Source: CAWELS01 sp964468205 (GTDB lineage Bacteria > Acidobacteriota > Terriglobia > Bryobacterales > Bryobacteraceae). Taken from it: DNA of 64,000 nucleotides. The position numbers were made by a program, and so were the translations under genes. The DNA is taken from NCBI GenBank assembly GCA_964468205.1, contig CAYXVG010000018.1:55383-119382 (forward strand), given 5' to 3'. The notes under the pieces were generated by a model. The model searched no databases, was not told the origin of the DNA, and worked only from the letters and a program-made list of their open reading frames with translations. Position 1 is the stretch's first letter. Every line of letters begins with the position of its first letter. Shown here piece by piece: positions 9,475 through 17,838 of the stretch.

Positions 9475-9747
9475 ATGGGATTTGCTCTCTGGCTGGAGAA
9501 TGGCATCGCCACGGCGCAGGGGACCCACGAGTACCGCCCCATGGGTGTCGCGGTGATTTCGGCGACGGACCTTTTCCAACACCGCGACTTCCATTCGAAG
9601 GCGCGAATTCCCAAACGAACCCTACCCTCCTTCGTGGGCCTGTTCGCCTCGCTCAATGACGTAAACCGCTTCCTCGCCTCCACTCGGTCACAAGCAAACG
9701 AAAAAAGATCAAGGCCAGACGTAAGACGCCAATATTCAGTAATTTAA
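9475..9747 (+). CDS. Small ORF of unknown function, doubtful
   Basis: A 90-codon frame in an otherwise empty interval. It has no motif, signal peptide or membrane segment that I recognise. In its favour are a GATAAT hexamer at 9463-9468 just before the ATG, the same geometry as a recurring pattern in this window, and a GC-rich third-position bias in its first two thirds. Against it are no ribosome-binding site, an overlapping open frame on the minus strand, and a composition that becomes AT-rich and less coding-like after about 9690. It may be a real small gene, a remnant, or chance. Confidence 0.25.
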   Translation: MGFALWLENGIATAQGTHEYRPMGVAVISATDLFQHRDFHSKARIPKRTLPSFVGLFASLNDVNRFLASTRSQANEKRSRPDVRRQYSVI

Positions 9748-9806
9748 GTCTGTTCGCTCAGGCGCCCGGCCCCTCTTCGCGCCCGGCTGTTCTCCTTTCC
9801 CGGAGG

Positions 9807-9909
9807 TACAATCGGGACAAACCACCAGATGGGCGGATGCCGGCCCGCGGAACCGAATCCTTGGCCGGATTCTTGATCCCCGGAGCGGGCGCGCCCTTGC
9901 CCGCCCCGG
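9807..9909 (+). promoter_or_regulatory. Structured leader of the 9943 gene: TACAAT box and two adjacent stem-loops
   Basis: A TACAAT hexamer (9807-9812) could be a -10 box, although no clear -35 stands 16-18 bp before it. Downstream are two inverted repeats. GAATCC/GGATTC (9855-9860 with 9867-9872) encloses a 6-nt loop. A longer stem has 11-nt arms at 9880-9890 and 9899-9909 with one mismatch and an 8-nt loop. The second hairpin ends 22 nt before the ribosome-binding site of the next gene. The placement suggests attenuation or translational control, but no known riboswitch core is visible. The rest of 9410-9942 shows only the doubtful ORF at 9475. Confidence 0.35.
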
Positions 9910-9942
9910 AAGAGCCGCCTGATACAAGACCGGAGAATGTCA

Positions 9943-11652
9943 ATGAACTTGCAGCCAGCTCAGGTGCGCCCTGCGCCCGCGCCGTCCGGGCCGTGGACCC
10001 GCCGCGTTTTCAAAATACGAATTGGGTTTGTTTCGCACTGGTTGCGGGAAATCACGGGCGGCGCAGTGGATTGCGAGTCCGGGGCCCGCGTGGAAACCGG
10101 GTTCACGGCCTCGGTGGAGATCGAGGATAATCAAAGCGTTTCACCGCGGCGGTTTCGCGTCCGGAGCCGCGCTAGCGGTTCCCTTCCGTCGGGCGTGGAC
10201 GAGTTGGCGCTTCTTCTTATGGGTATCCGGCATCGGACCGCCGGCGTGGCGGACGCTTGCCGGAATTGGGCGTCGTTCCGCGCCCTGCCATCCGAGGCGC
10301 GAAGAGAACTAGAGGAAATCTTCCCGTGCGTCGTGAGAGAAGCGGAGTTCGCGTGGGTCGGAAGCACCGTGTCCGCCTTCGTGGAGTTGCGAAACCGGGT
10401 ACTACGGGCCGGACTCTCGGCCCTCGAAGCCCGCTGCCTTTGCGAGCTGTCTCGGAATCCGGATTGGCAGCCGCCGGCAACCGTCTTCCTTCCGCTCCGC
10501 CTCCCACTGCTCGAGAAGCGCCAGTGGAGCCGCCGCGCGGCCGGCATGCCCCAATGCGATGTCGAGCCGAATGGTGAAGGCGTTATCCTCCGGCCGCGCG
10601 GCGAGCAGTCCGCGGCGGACTACGACCTCGATTACCTGGCGGCGGCCGTCCTTTCGGGCGGACTGTCCGGCAATAAGCCCGAACACGGCCCTTCTCTATT
10701 CTTCACCGACGAACAGACTCTCACCCGCGACCAGTTGCCGCTCCTGTTGCAGCCGCTGCTCAATGCCTATGGGCTGTGCGACCGCGGAGAAGATATCGTG
10801 ACCCGCCTGCCGGCCGATTGGAACCGTGTCAAGGTGCGTTTCCATGCCCGCTTGGATGCCGCCGCCGCGCTGGCCTGGAACAGCACCCCCAAGGAACGTA
10901 GCCTGGCCTACTACGCCTTTTTCGCGCCGGTGGCGTGGCGGGTGCAGCGGTGCCTTCGTTTGTGGATTCCTTACGTTCGCTGCCAGCGCAACTCGCTCTT
11001 TGCCAAGAAGGACGACGCTTACGCAATCATTGTCTACCGGTCCACGCGGCCCTACGCCCGCTCGAACCGTCCGGACTTCGCGTACGATCCGATGAACCGG
11101 CAAAGTGTCAGGGCGGCTTGCCTCAGCGCCCGTCCGATCGTTGCCGTGAAGCTGACAGCGATTCAATGCTATCTGGCGGGACGGAGGCTGATCGAGGCGG
11201 CGAATCTGTTTAAGCCCGAAGCTGCGGAACGGGCCCTCGCCCGGGTGGAATTTGGGAACCGCGCCTTTTTGAACCTGCTGGTGGCCGACAACGTGGCCGT
11301 GGAGACGTTCCGCAAACTCGGCGCCCGGGGGCGCGAAATAGGGCTGCACCGGAAAGAAGAACCTGAATCACCCGTCCACAACCTGATCCGCGGCGCCCGG
11401 GCGGTTGTCCGGGCTTTCCGGACGCGTTTCAAACGGCTTTCGCTGGGCGAAGAACTGGCGAGCCTCGGCAGCCTGCTGATGCTTGAGGCTACTGGGGCGG
11501 CGAGCGAACACTGCGGCCGCGCGGCGCCGATCCGCACCACGGTTTCCATTGAGAACGCCGAAACCGGATCGAATGGAGGCGCCATTCTCCTCCATGGAAC
11601 CGGGAGAGAGCGCCTTCACGCCGGCGACAGTGCGGAAGGCGTTTCGAGTTGA
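9943..11652 (+). CDS. Unrecognised 569-residue protein
   Basis: I do not recognise the family. Codon use is strongly GC3-biased along its length, and a GGAG box (9932-9935) stands seven bases before the ATG at 9943, which is preferred to the ATG at 9937. There is no signal peptide and no clear membrane helix. The middle region is rich in Arg, Trp and Tyr (for example WRVQRCLRLWIPYVRCQR), and there are many cysteines but no spaced zinc-finger pattern. The last 60 residues look low in structure. The gene stands alone between the structured leader and the receptor promoter. It could be a lineage-specific cytoplasmic protein; no function is proposed. Confidence 0.6.
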   Translation: MNLQPAQVRPAPAPSGPWTRRVFKIRIGFVSHWLREITGGAVDCESGARVETGFTASVEIEDNQSVSPRRFRVRSRASGSLPSGVDELALLLMGIRHRTAGVADACRNWASFRALPSEARRELEEIFPCVVREAEFAWVGSTVSAFVELRNRVLRAGLSALEARCLCELSRNPDWQPPATVFLPLRLPLLEKRQWSRRAAGMPQCDVEPNGEGVILRPRGEQSAADYDLDYLAAAVLSGGLSGNKPEHGPSLFFTDEQTLTRDQLPLLLQPLLNAYGLCDRGEDIVTRLPADWNRVKVRFHARLDAAAALAWNSTPKERSLAYYAFFAPVAWRVQRCLRLWIPYVRCQRNSLFAKKDDAYAIIVYRSTRPYARSNRPDFAYDPMNRQSVRAACLSARPIVAVKLTAIQCYLAGRRLIEAANLFKPEAAERALARVEFGNRAFLNLLVADNVAVETFRKLGARGREIGLHRKEEPESPVHNLIRGARAVVRAFRTRFKRLSLGEELASLGSLLMLEATGAASEHCGRAAPIRTTVSIENAETGSNGGAILLHGTGRERLHAGDSAEGVSS

Positions 11653-11680
11653 TGGCACGGGTCCGGCGGCGTGCGGAATT

Positions 11681-11732
11681 AACCATTTCAAACCGAATAT
11701 GGTTTGACCTCACAGCTCTCCCGTGGTAGCAT
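11681..11732 (+). promoter_or_regulatory. Sigma70-type promoter with overlapping palindrome before the TonB receptor gene
   Basis: TTGACC (11704-11709), a 17-bp spacer and TAGCAT (11727-11732) make a good housekeeping promoter. An inverted repeat, AACCAT (11681-11686) and ATGGTT (11699-11704), has dyad centre 11692/11693 and touches the first base of the -35 box, so a bound repressor could block polymerase. The predicted 5' leader of about 80 nt contains three near-repeats of GTTAG/GTTAA (11741-11757) and a GGAGGG ribosome-binding site before 11822. Confidence 0.55.
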
Positions 11733-11821
11733 CGAAACACGTTAGGTTAGGTTAAGGTTCTTTACAGGGGAATGCACCTTGTCTCGCCTTCGCCATTAGA
11801 CGAAATCTGGAGGGTTAAAAC

Positions 11822-14800
11822 ATGGTAAGCATGCGTCTCGCGTTGCTGCTATTCGTACTTCTCCCAGTCACTCTGCTCGCGCAGGTGCAATCGGGAAGTA
11901 TTGTGGGCACCGTCGCCGATCCGCAGGGAGCGGTTATTCCCGGCGCGCAGGTGACAGTGCAAAACCAGGGCACGGGTTTTACCCGTGTCACCGAGACGAA
12001 CGCCAGCGGGCAGTTCGTCGCCTACTCCATCCCCACGGGGATGTACACCATTACCGTTGAGGCTCCGGGCTTCCAGCGGCTCGAACGCCGCGGTATCCAA
12101 TTGACGGCCGCCGAGACGGTGGACGTCGAGCTCGAATTGATCATCGGTAGCGTTACCGAAACCGTGGAGGTAACCGGCGCGGCGCCGCTGCTTCAAACCC
12201 AGGACGCCACGGTCTCCAACCTTGTCAATAACGAGGAGATCATCAACCTGCCGCTCAACGGGCGCAGCTTCACGCAGCTTGTGACGCTATCCCCCGGCGC
12301 CGGGACCGGTTCCAGCGGCAATCTGAACAGCTCGGTGTACGCCATGCGAGCCCCGGCCAACATCACCGTCAACGGCTCCTCGGCGCAGAACAATACGTAT
12401 CTGATTGATGGGATTTACAACCGCATGCTCTGGCTCAGCACGCTGATCATGGTGCCGACGATCGACTCGGTTCAGGAATTCCGTGTCATGACCAGCAATT
12501 ACACGGCTGAGTACGGTTCCGCGGCCGGCGCCGTGACGGTCGTTCAGACCAAGTCCGGCACCAATGAGTTTCACGGCAGCGCTTACGAATTCTTGCGCAA
12601 CGACAACCTCGACGCCAACACGTTTTTCAACAACCGGGCCGGCCTGCCCAAGCCCGCGTTCAACCGCAACGAGTTCGGAGGCGCGATCGGTGGTCCGATC
12701 ATTCGTGACAAGCTGTTCTTCTTCGGCGACTACCAGGGTCTGCGCATCCGCCAGCCGCGGAACTTTACCGCCACCATCCCGAGTCCCGCCCAGCGCCAGA
12801 TGGTTCAGTCAGGTGATTTCAGCAATTTGGGTGCGGCCATTTACGATCCGTTCAACGTGGCCGATGGGCTTCGCCAGCCGTTCGCCGGAGGCCAGATCCC
12901 GGTCGACCGCCTGGACCAGCCGGCTGTCACGTTGATGGGCATGGTGCCGGATCCCAATCTGGGCACGAATGAATTTCGCGTGAACCCCAAGCTCTCGCAG
13001 CGGACCGACCAGTTCGACATTCGTGGCGATTACAACCTGGGCGCCGACGACCGTCTGTTCCTCAAGTACAGCTACGACGATACCGACCTCGACACGCCGG
13101 GTACCATACCGGCCCCGGCCAATGCGCCAATCGATGTCGGACCTTGGCTCGCCTCTCAGGGCGGCGCCAATAGTGGCACGATCACTCCTCTCAAGAACCA
13201 GTCCTTCACGCTGGGCTACACCAACCCGCTCAACCCCACCACGATCCTCGAAACTCATTTCGGTATCGTCCGCTGGGACCAGCAGATCACGCCCAACGCC
13301 GCGGCCGAGGAACTGAATTCCGCGGATCAACTCGGCGTGCCCGGCGTCAACGTCAATGACAAGGCGTTCGGGCTTCCGGAATTCAACATCGCGGGCGGCT
13401 TCAACACTCTCGGGCACGGCAACACCTTCCCGGAGGACTCGAAGACCACCACCGTGCAAATCGACGGTAACATAACCAGCCTCCGCGGCAACCACACCTT
13501 GAAGCTCGGCGCCCAGTACCTACGCCACTGGTTCGACGGCTTCTCGGCGTTCCCGGTGCGCGGCAATTTCAGCTACAACGGGCAGTTCACCCGCCAGGCC
13601 GGCACGGGCGGCGCGCAGACCGCGCTGGCCGACTTCGCCCTGGGCGCCTTCTCGGGTTTGTCGCGCAACATCCTCACCGGTGAAGGTTTCCGCATGCGCT
13701 TCTGGCAGTTCAACTGGTTCGTCGAGGACACCTGGCGCGTCACAAACCGGTTCACCCTCAACTTCGGCGTCCGGCACGAAATCCAGGCGCCGCCTTGGGA
13801 TGCCGACGACGAGTGGGCGAATTTCGATCTGGAGAACCCGCGCCTCGTGCTGGCGGATCAGGGCGGATTCAACCGCCCCCTGCGGGATCTGGACCTCAAC
13901 AACTTCGGGCCTCGAGTAGGGATCGCCTATCGCATAACCGACTCCACCGTCTTCCGCTCCGGCTTCGGAATCAGCTTCGTCGAACCCGGCCAGGGCGGCG
14001 GGCAACTCTACAAGAATCAGCCGTTCTTCTTCGGCCAGACGATCACTACCGACCAAAACGGCGTGCCGGACCGGCTTACCTCGGACGGCATCCCTTCGCC
14101 GGTACCGCCCGACATCAGCGACCCGAGCACCATTCAGGGAAATATTGAGGCCTGGGACATGGGGCTGGAACTCGCGGAAATGATCTCCTGGAGCGGCGGC
14201 ATCCAGCAGGAACTGGGCTTTGACACCGTCCTCGATGTATCCTACGTCGGCACGAAGGGCAATCGCATTATCCGCCAGTACAACATGAACCAGTCGGTTC
14301 CCGGCTCCGGCGCACAGGGCCCCCGGCGGCCCTTCTTCGGGGATCTGCCCCAGGTTGTCAACATCCAGTACCGCACGAATGCCTTCAACAGCTCGTACCA
14401 TTCTCTACAGACCAAGGTGCGGAAGCGATACTCCGAAGGACTCACGGCGCAACTCTCCTACACCTACTCGAAGTATCTTTCCAACGCAGCCAACATCAAC
14501 GGCGGCGGCAACGGTCCGCCGCAGGACTTCCGCTGCTTCGCCTGCGAGTGGGGGCCTGCGCCCGACGATGTTCGCCACCGGGTTGTCCTGAGCCACTTTT
14601 ACGAGTTGCCGTTTGGTCCGGAGCGGCGGTTCGTGAGCAGTGGTGTGCTGTCCCACATCATCGGCAACTGGGACATCAGCGGCATCTGGAGCATGCAGAC
14701 CGGCGATCATTTCACGCCGCAGTTGGCATCCAGCACCTCTAACTCCGCCGGCGGCGCCGCCCAGCGGCCGAACGTGGCGGGCGATCCCGTGCTCGATCCG

Positions 14801-15124
14801 GGTGACCGTACCATCGACCGCTGGTTTGATACCGGCCTCGATACTCCCGGAGCGCCGTTCGTCACTCCTGCCCAGTTCACCTTCGGCAACCAGGGACGCG
14901 GCATTCTGGATGGCCCCGGCCTCTTCAATGTCGACCTCGGCGTTCACCGTAACTTCCCCATCGGCGAGCGGTTCAACCTCAATTTCCGTTGGGAGATGTT
15001 TAATGCCTTCAACCGCGCCAACTTCGGCAATCCGAACGCTTCGCTCGGCGCCTCAAACGCCGGGCGTGTCCTCGGCACCGGCCCCGCGCGCGTCATGCAG
15101 TTCGGGCTGAAGCTGGAGTTCTAG
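11822..15124 (+). CDS. TonB-dependent receptor, Oar-like, with carboxypeptidase-regulatory N-domain
   Basis: A 1100-residue outer-membrane receptor. A signal peptide (MVSMRLALLLFVLLPVTLLAQ) is followed at about 25-110 by a CarboxypepD_reg (CnaB-like) domain with the typical GSIVGTVADPQGAVIPGAQVTV start. A plug domain follows (ETVEVTGAAPLLQTQDATVSN; LPLNGRSFTQLVTLSPG), then a long beta-barrel ending in the aromatic signature MQFGLKLEF. No separate TonB box is obvious. Such receptors import oligosaccharides or other large solutes using TonB energy, and are often expanded in Acidobacteriota. It is a single-gene unit: its own promoter lies upstream and a strong hairpin directly downstream. Substrate is unknown. 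Confidence 0.93.
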   Translation: MVSMRLALLLFVLLPVTLLAQVQSGSIVGTVADPQGAVIPGAQVTVQNQGTGFTRVTETNASGQFVAYSIPTGMYTITVEAPGFQRLERRGIQLTAAETVDVELELIIGSVTETVEVTGAAPLLQTQDATVSNLVNNEEIINLPLNGRSFTQLVTLSPGAGTGSSGNLNSSVYAMRAPANITVNGSSAQNNTYLIDGIYNRMLWLSTLIMVPTIDSVQEFRVMTSNYTAEYGSAAGAVTVVQTKSGTNEFHGSAYEFLRNDNLDANTFFNNRAGLPKPAFNRNEFGGAIGGPIIRDKLFFFGDYQGLRIRQPRNFTATIPSPAQRQMVQSGDFSNLGAAIYDPFNVADGLRQPFAGGQIPVDRLDQPAVTLMGMVPDPNLGTNEFRVNPKLSQRTDQFDIRGDYNLGADDRLFLKYSYDDTDLDTPGTIPAPANAPIDVGPWLASQGGANSGTITPLKNQSFTLGYTNPLNPTTILETHFGIVRWDQQITPNAAAEELNSADQLGVPGVNVNDKAFGLPEFNIAGGFNTLGHGNTFPEDSKTTTVQIDGNITSLRGNHTLKLGAQYLRHWFDGFSAFPVRGNFSYNGQFTRQAGTGGAQTALADFALGAFSGLSRNILTGEGFRMRFWQFNWFVEDTWRVTNRFTLNFGVRHEIQAPPWDADDEWANFDLENPRLVLADQGGFNRPLRDLDLNNFGPRVGIAYRITDSTVFRSGFGISFVEPGQGGGQLYKNQPFFFGQTITTDQNGVPDRLTSDGIPSPVPPDISDPSTIQGNIEAWDMGLELAEMISWSGGIQQELGFDTVLDVSYVGTKGNRIIRQYNMNQSVPGSGAQGPRRPFFGDLPQVVNIQYRTNAFNSSYHSLQTKVRKRYSEGLTAQLSYTYSKYLSNAANINGGGNGPPQDFRCFACEWGPAPDDVRHRVVLSHFYELPFGPERRFVSSGVLSHIIGNWDISGIWSMQTGDHFTPQLASSTSNSAGGAAQRPNVAGDPVLDPGDRTIDRWFDTGLDTPGAPFVTPAQFTFGNQGRGILDGPGLFNVDLGVHRNFPIGERFNLNFRWEMFNAFNRANFGNPNASLGASNAGRVLGTGPARVMQFGLKLEF

Positions 15125-15129
15125 CCAAG

Positions 15130-15169
15130 CTCGTAATCGAGGGGCGGGAGCCCGCCCCTCGATTACGAG
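15130..15169 (+). terminator. Perfect 19-bp hairpin after the TonB receptor gene
   Basis: Two perfectly complementary 19-nt arms (15130-15148 and 15151-15169) are separated by only two bases, starting six bases after the stop codon. The stem is very GC-rich at its centre. No T-run follows, so it is not a classic intrinsic terminator; it may stabilise the 3' end of the receptor mRNA or work with Rho. Its near-cruciform symmetry is unusual. Confidence 0.6.
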
Positions 15170-15179
15170 AACCACCCCG

Positions 15180-15199
15180 CCCCGCCTCGCCCCGCCTCG
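15180..15199 (+). repeat. Two tandem 10-bp CCCCGCCTCG units
   Basis: CCCCGCCTCG occurs twice back to back (15180-15189, 15190-15199) with a partial copy (CCCCGC) just before. The array abuts the TATAAT hexamer of the next gene, so a role in promoter activity is possible, but simple slippage is a sufficient explanation. Confidence 0.5.
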
Positions 15200-15202
15200 G
15201 TC

Positions 15203-15208
15203 TATAAT
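15203..15208 (+). promoter_or_regulatory. -10 box TATAAT close to the thioesterase start
   Basis: A consensus TATAAT ends 11 nt before the ATG at 15220. Transcription would start about 5 nt before the start codon, leaving no space for a ribosome-binding site. No good -35 is visible in the GC-rich repeat upstream. Confidence 0.5.
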
Positions 15209-15219
15209 CACTCCTTGTC

Positions 15220-15627
15220 ATGCAAACTCACGATGCGCGCCTGCGGGTGAGATACGCCGAGACAGACCAGATGGGCGTCGTCTACTACGCTAACTACCTG
15301 GTGTGGATGGAGGTTGGCCGGGTGGAGTACTGCCGCGCCCTCGGCTTCAACTACCGGGATATGGAACACGACGGCGGGGTCGGCCTCGCCGTCGTGGAAG
15401 CCAACTGCCGCTACCTTTCCCCAGCCCGCTATGATGACGAGGTTATCGTGAGAACCGGAGTGGACCAGGCGAACCCGCGCATGATCCGCTTCTCTTACGA
15501 GATGTCCAACGCCGCGGACGGCAAGCTCTTGGCCAGCGGATACACCAAGCACATATTCGTCGGTCGTGACCTAAAGCCGCATAAGCTGCCCGAACGGTAC
15601 CGCGCGCCCTTCGGTATCAAGCCGTAA
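15220..15627 (+). CDS. Acyl-CoA thioesterase, YbgC/4-hydroxybenzoyl-CoA thioesterase family
   Basis: A 135-residue single hot-dog domain. The motif RYAETDQMGVVYYANYLVWMEVGR (about 10-33) is diagnostic: the Asp in ETDQMG is the catalytic acid of the 4HBT/YbgC group, and YANY(L) follows as usual. Length matches the family (130-140). Members hydrolyse short-chain or aromatic acyl-CoA and, in proteobacteria, sit in the tol-pal operon; here no tol-pal genes are near, so the cellular role is open. The protein is cytoplasmic, with no signal. Convergent with the GH-A glycosidase gene, 17 bp away. A TATAAT lies too close upstream for a normal leader. Confidence 0.88.
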   Translation: MQTHDARLRVRYAETDQMGVVYYANYLVWMEVGRVEYCRALGFNYRDMEHDGGVGLAVVEANCRYLSPARYDDEVIVRTGVDQANPRMIRFSYEMSNAADGKLLASGYTKHIFVGRDLKPHKLPERYRAPFGIKP

Positions 15628-15644
15628 GGCACTCGGCGGCTTGC

Positions 15645-17792
15645 TTATCTTCTCACTTCGATCAGGTACCACGGAGTGGCGGCGTCGCCGAGCGCGATCT
15701 TCCAGCCGCCGCTGCCCCGCGTGCCTTTTATCGGCTTGGCGAACGGCTTACCGGCGCCATCCAGCGGCAGGGCTTCCACACCGCGAGCTCCTTCGAGATT
15801 TCGAAGCGTCAATTCTCCGGTCACTTTCTCGATGACCACCGGCGGCTTCCCGCGGTCGACGAGCGTCGTGTGGTCCTCATTCCATTTCATGCCGGTCATG
15901 GCCACGCGGGCTCCGGTGTTGAGCAATAGCCTCCCGGCCCGCGCTATCGGCGCCTGCTCGAGAGATGTAAGCGTGATAGCGCAAAATTGATTGTCCACCC
16001 TTGCACTCACGTTCTCCAGCTCATGCGCATGCGCATTGACGAATCCGATCAGCCCCTGGGTGCGGGGAGTGTTGACCGCCACGAGACCGTTGCCGCCCTT
16101 GTACCAGAAGAGTTCGCGGGTGTCGGAAACGATCGGATCGGCACTGGAGCCCGCAAACTCTCCGGGCGGGGGGCCGTTGAGCGAAGCGACACTCATGCCG
16201 TGAATGAGGGGTAGCTCCAGCGGAAGGCCTGGCGTGTAATACGGATAGGTGGATCGCGGCAGCTTCAGGCTGTCCAACATCTGTTCACGGGAGTAGGTGC
16301 GGCGTACTGTCTTCTTGGCTTGCTGGATATCGCCTCGCAAGAAGGCAAGGGCTCCCGCGGCAAGCTGGGTCATCTTCACCGGTTCCTGCCGCAACCGGAA
16401 GTAGCTTAGGATTTCGTCTCTCCATTCGGCGGGATCGCGGCCCGCGAAGGAAAACCAGAACACTCCGTCGTAGTCCTGGAACGACGCGTAGGCGGCGAGG
16501 ACCGGTATGCCCTCGGACGCGTATTCAGCCGGAAAAGGATGATTGACCTCGGAAACGGTAAACGGCTTCCCCGCCATCTTGAAACGCGATGTCGTCATGA
16601 CGGTGGATTGAAACGGGTCGTTCACCATCGGCGTGTTCCGGATGGACCAGCCGGTCTGCTCACCGGTCTTCGGGTCGCGGTGGTAGCTCGGATGCTGCCA
16701 GTAGGTGTGGCTGTCCACGATGTCGAGCTTGGAAACCGCCGCCAGGTTGGGATACCTGCTGGCGCGGGACCCGATGAGCAGGGCTTTCACCCCCAGCTCG
16801 TCCTTCAGGTAGCGCTCCATCTCCGCGTAGAACTCGTTTTCCACGTGCAGGTAGAAGGAGGCCTCGGTCCGGAACCGGAAGTCGCTCGCCCCGGCGAACT
16901 GATCCGGCGTCAGGCGCGGAATTAACTCTCCAGATCCGGCCCCGGCCTCTTTCCGAATCCCTTCCAGTTGTTCGGTTGTCAGTTCCGTGTGCAGCCAGTC
17001 ATTGTACAGACGGGTGAGATCGCGCTCGTAGCTGGGCGGTATGTCGAGCCAGGTCAGATCTGCCGGAGGCGTGGTTTGCTCTCCCAGTAGCCGTCCCTGG
17101 GTCCAGGAGTCGAATAGCGAATTCTCGTTCACGATCTCGACCATTGCCACCGCCGGCTCCTCGGCATAGGACTTTCCGGTGTACGGGTTGACGTGGGTAA
17201 GCAGCTTGCGGGCGTATTCTTTCTGCAAACCGATCAGGCGGGGATCGAAGTGTGTCAGGGCCTTGGCGAAACCGAGCAGTTCATAGTCCTTCACGCCGTC
17301 GCCCTTCTTGTAAGTTCGCCCGTTGTTCAGATTGATGTTGACGTAGATGCCGCGCTTCTTGAGCTCCGAGATGAAGTAGTCGAAGCGGTCTACCAACTCT
17401 GGTACGAAGTGCCGCGTATCATCTCTAGCCGCGTCTATGATGCCGCGCGGATTCTGCCAGTCGAGATGGTGAATCCTGACGCAGTTGATTCCGAACCTGG
17501 CGAGGTGTTCGGCGACGACTGGTGCAAGCTTCTTCGTGGGAGTTGACGCGAGAAAGGTAGTGTTCACTCCCCAAATCCGAAATCTTTCCCCGCCGGGTTT
17601 CACCAAGTGGCCGTCCTTCGCCGTAATGAAACCTGCTTGGCCGGCCGGCGCATCGAGCAGAAACGATAGATCGACGGGACTTCCGTCGTTGTCTTGCCAG
17701 TTGATACGATATGGAGCGAACTCCGCCTCGGCCGGGCGTAGCGGCAAAGACAGCGCGAACAAAGCGCAAATCAACGGCAGATGAAGCTTCAT
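15645..17792 (-). CDS. Exported clan GH-A glycoside hydrolase (cellulase/GH5-like)
   Basis: A 715-residue protein. The start is the ATG at 17792, preceded by AAGGAG, which gives a clean signal peptide (MKLHLPLICALFALSLPLRPAEA). The catalytic TIM barrel spans about 60-460. VRIHHLDW (106-112) is the strand-3 region, VEIVNENS holds the acid/base Glu223, and FTVSEVNHPFP holds the nucleophile Glu415. The remaining 250 residues are beta-rich accessory domain(s). Spacing of the two Glu and the NEN motif put it in clan GH-A, but I cannot fix the GH family or substrate. It could act with the neighbouring sulfatases on complex polysaccharides. Confidence 0.82.
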   Translation of the reverse strand: MKLHLPLICALFALSLPLRPAEAEFAPYRINWQDNDGSPVDLSFLLDAPAGQAGFITAKDGHLVKPGGERFRIWGVNTTFLASTPTKKLAPVVAEHLARFGINCVRIHHLDWQNPRGIIDAARDDTRHFVPELVDRFDYFISELKKRGIYVNINLNNGRTYKKGDGVKDYELLGFAKALTHFDPRLIGLQKEYARKLLTHVNPYTGKSYAEEPAVAMVEIVNENSLFDSWTQGRLLGEQTTPPADLTWLDIPPSYERDLTRLYNDWLHTELTTEQLEGIRKEAGAGSGELIPRLTPDQFAGASDFRFRTEASFYLHVENEFYAEMERYLKDELGVKALLIGSRASRYPNLAAVSKLDIVDSHTYWQHPSYHRDPKTGEQTGWSIRNTPMVNDPFQSTVMTTSRFKMAGKPFTVSEVNHPFPAEYASEGIPVLAAYASFQDYDGVFWFSFAGRDPAEWRDEILSYFRLRQEPVKMTQLAAGALAFLRGDIQQAKKTVRRTYSREQMLDSLKLPRSTYPYYTPGLPLELPLIHGMSVASLNGPPPGEFAGSSADPIVSDTRELFWYKGGNGLVAVNTPRTQGLIGFVNAHAHELENVSARVDNQFCAITLTSLEQAPIARAGRLLLNTGARVAMTGMKWNEDHTTLVDRGKPPVVIEKVTGELTLRNLEGARGVEALPLDGAGKPFAKPIKGTRGSGGWKIALGDAATPWYLIEVRR

Positions 17793-17838
17793 GATTCTTG
17801 CTCCTTGCTGTCCCCATCCTAGTTGGAATACGAGGTAA

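Noticed and set aside
9837..9936. PEP-CTERM or other small peptide in the leader of the 9943 gene
   Set aside because: The frame lacks the hydrophobic helix and basic tail needed, and the bases form hairpins instead.
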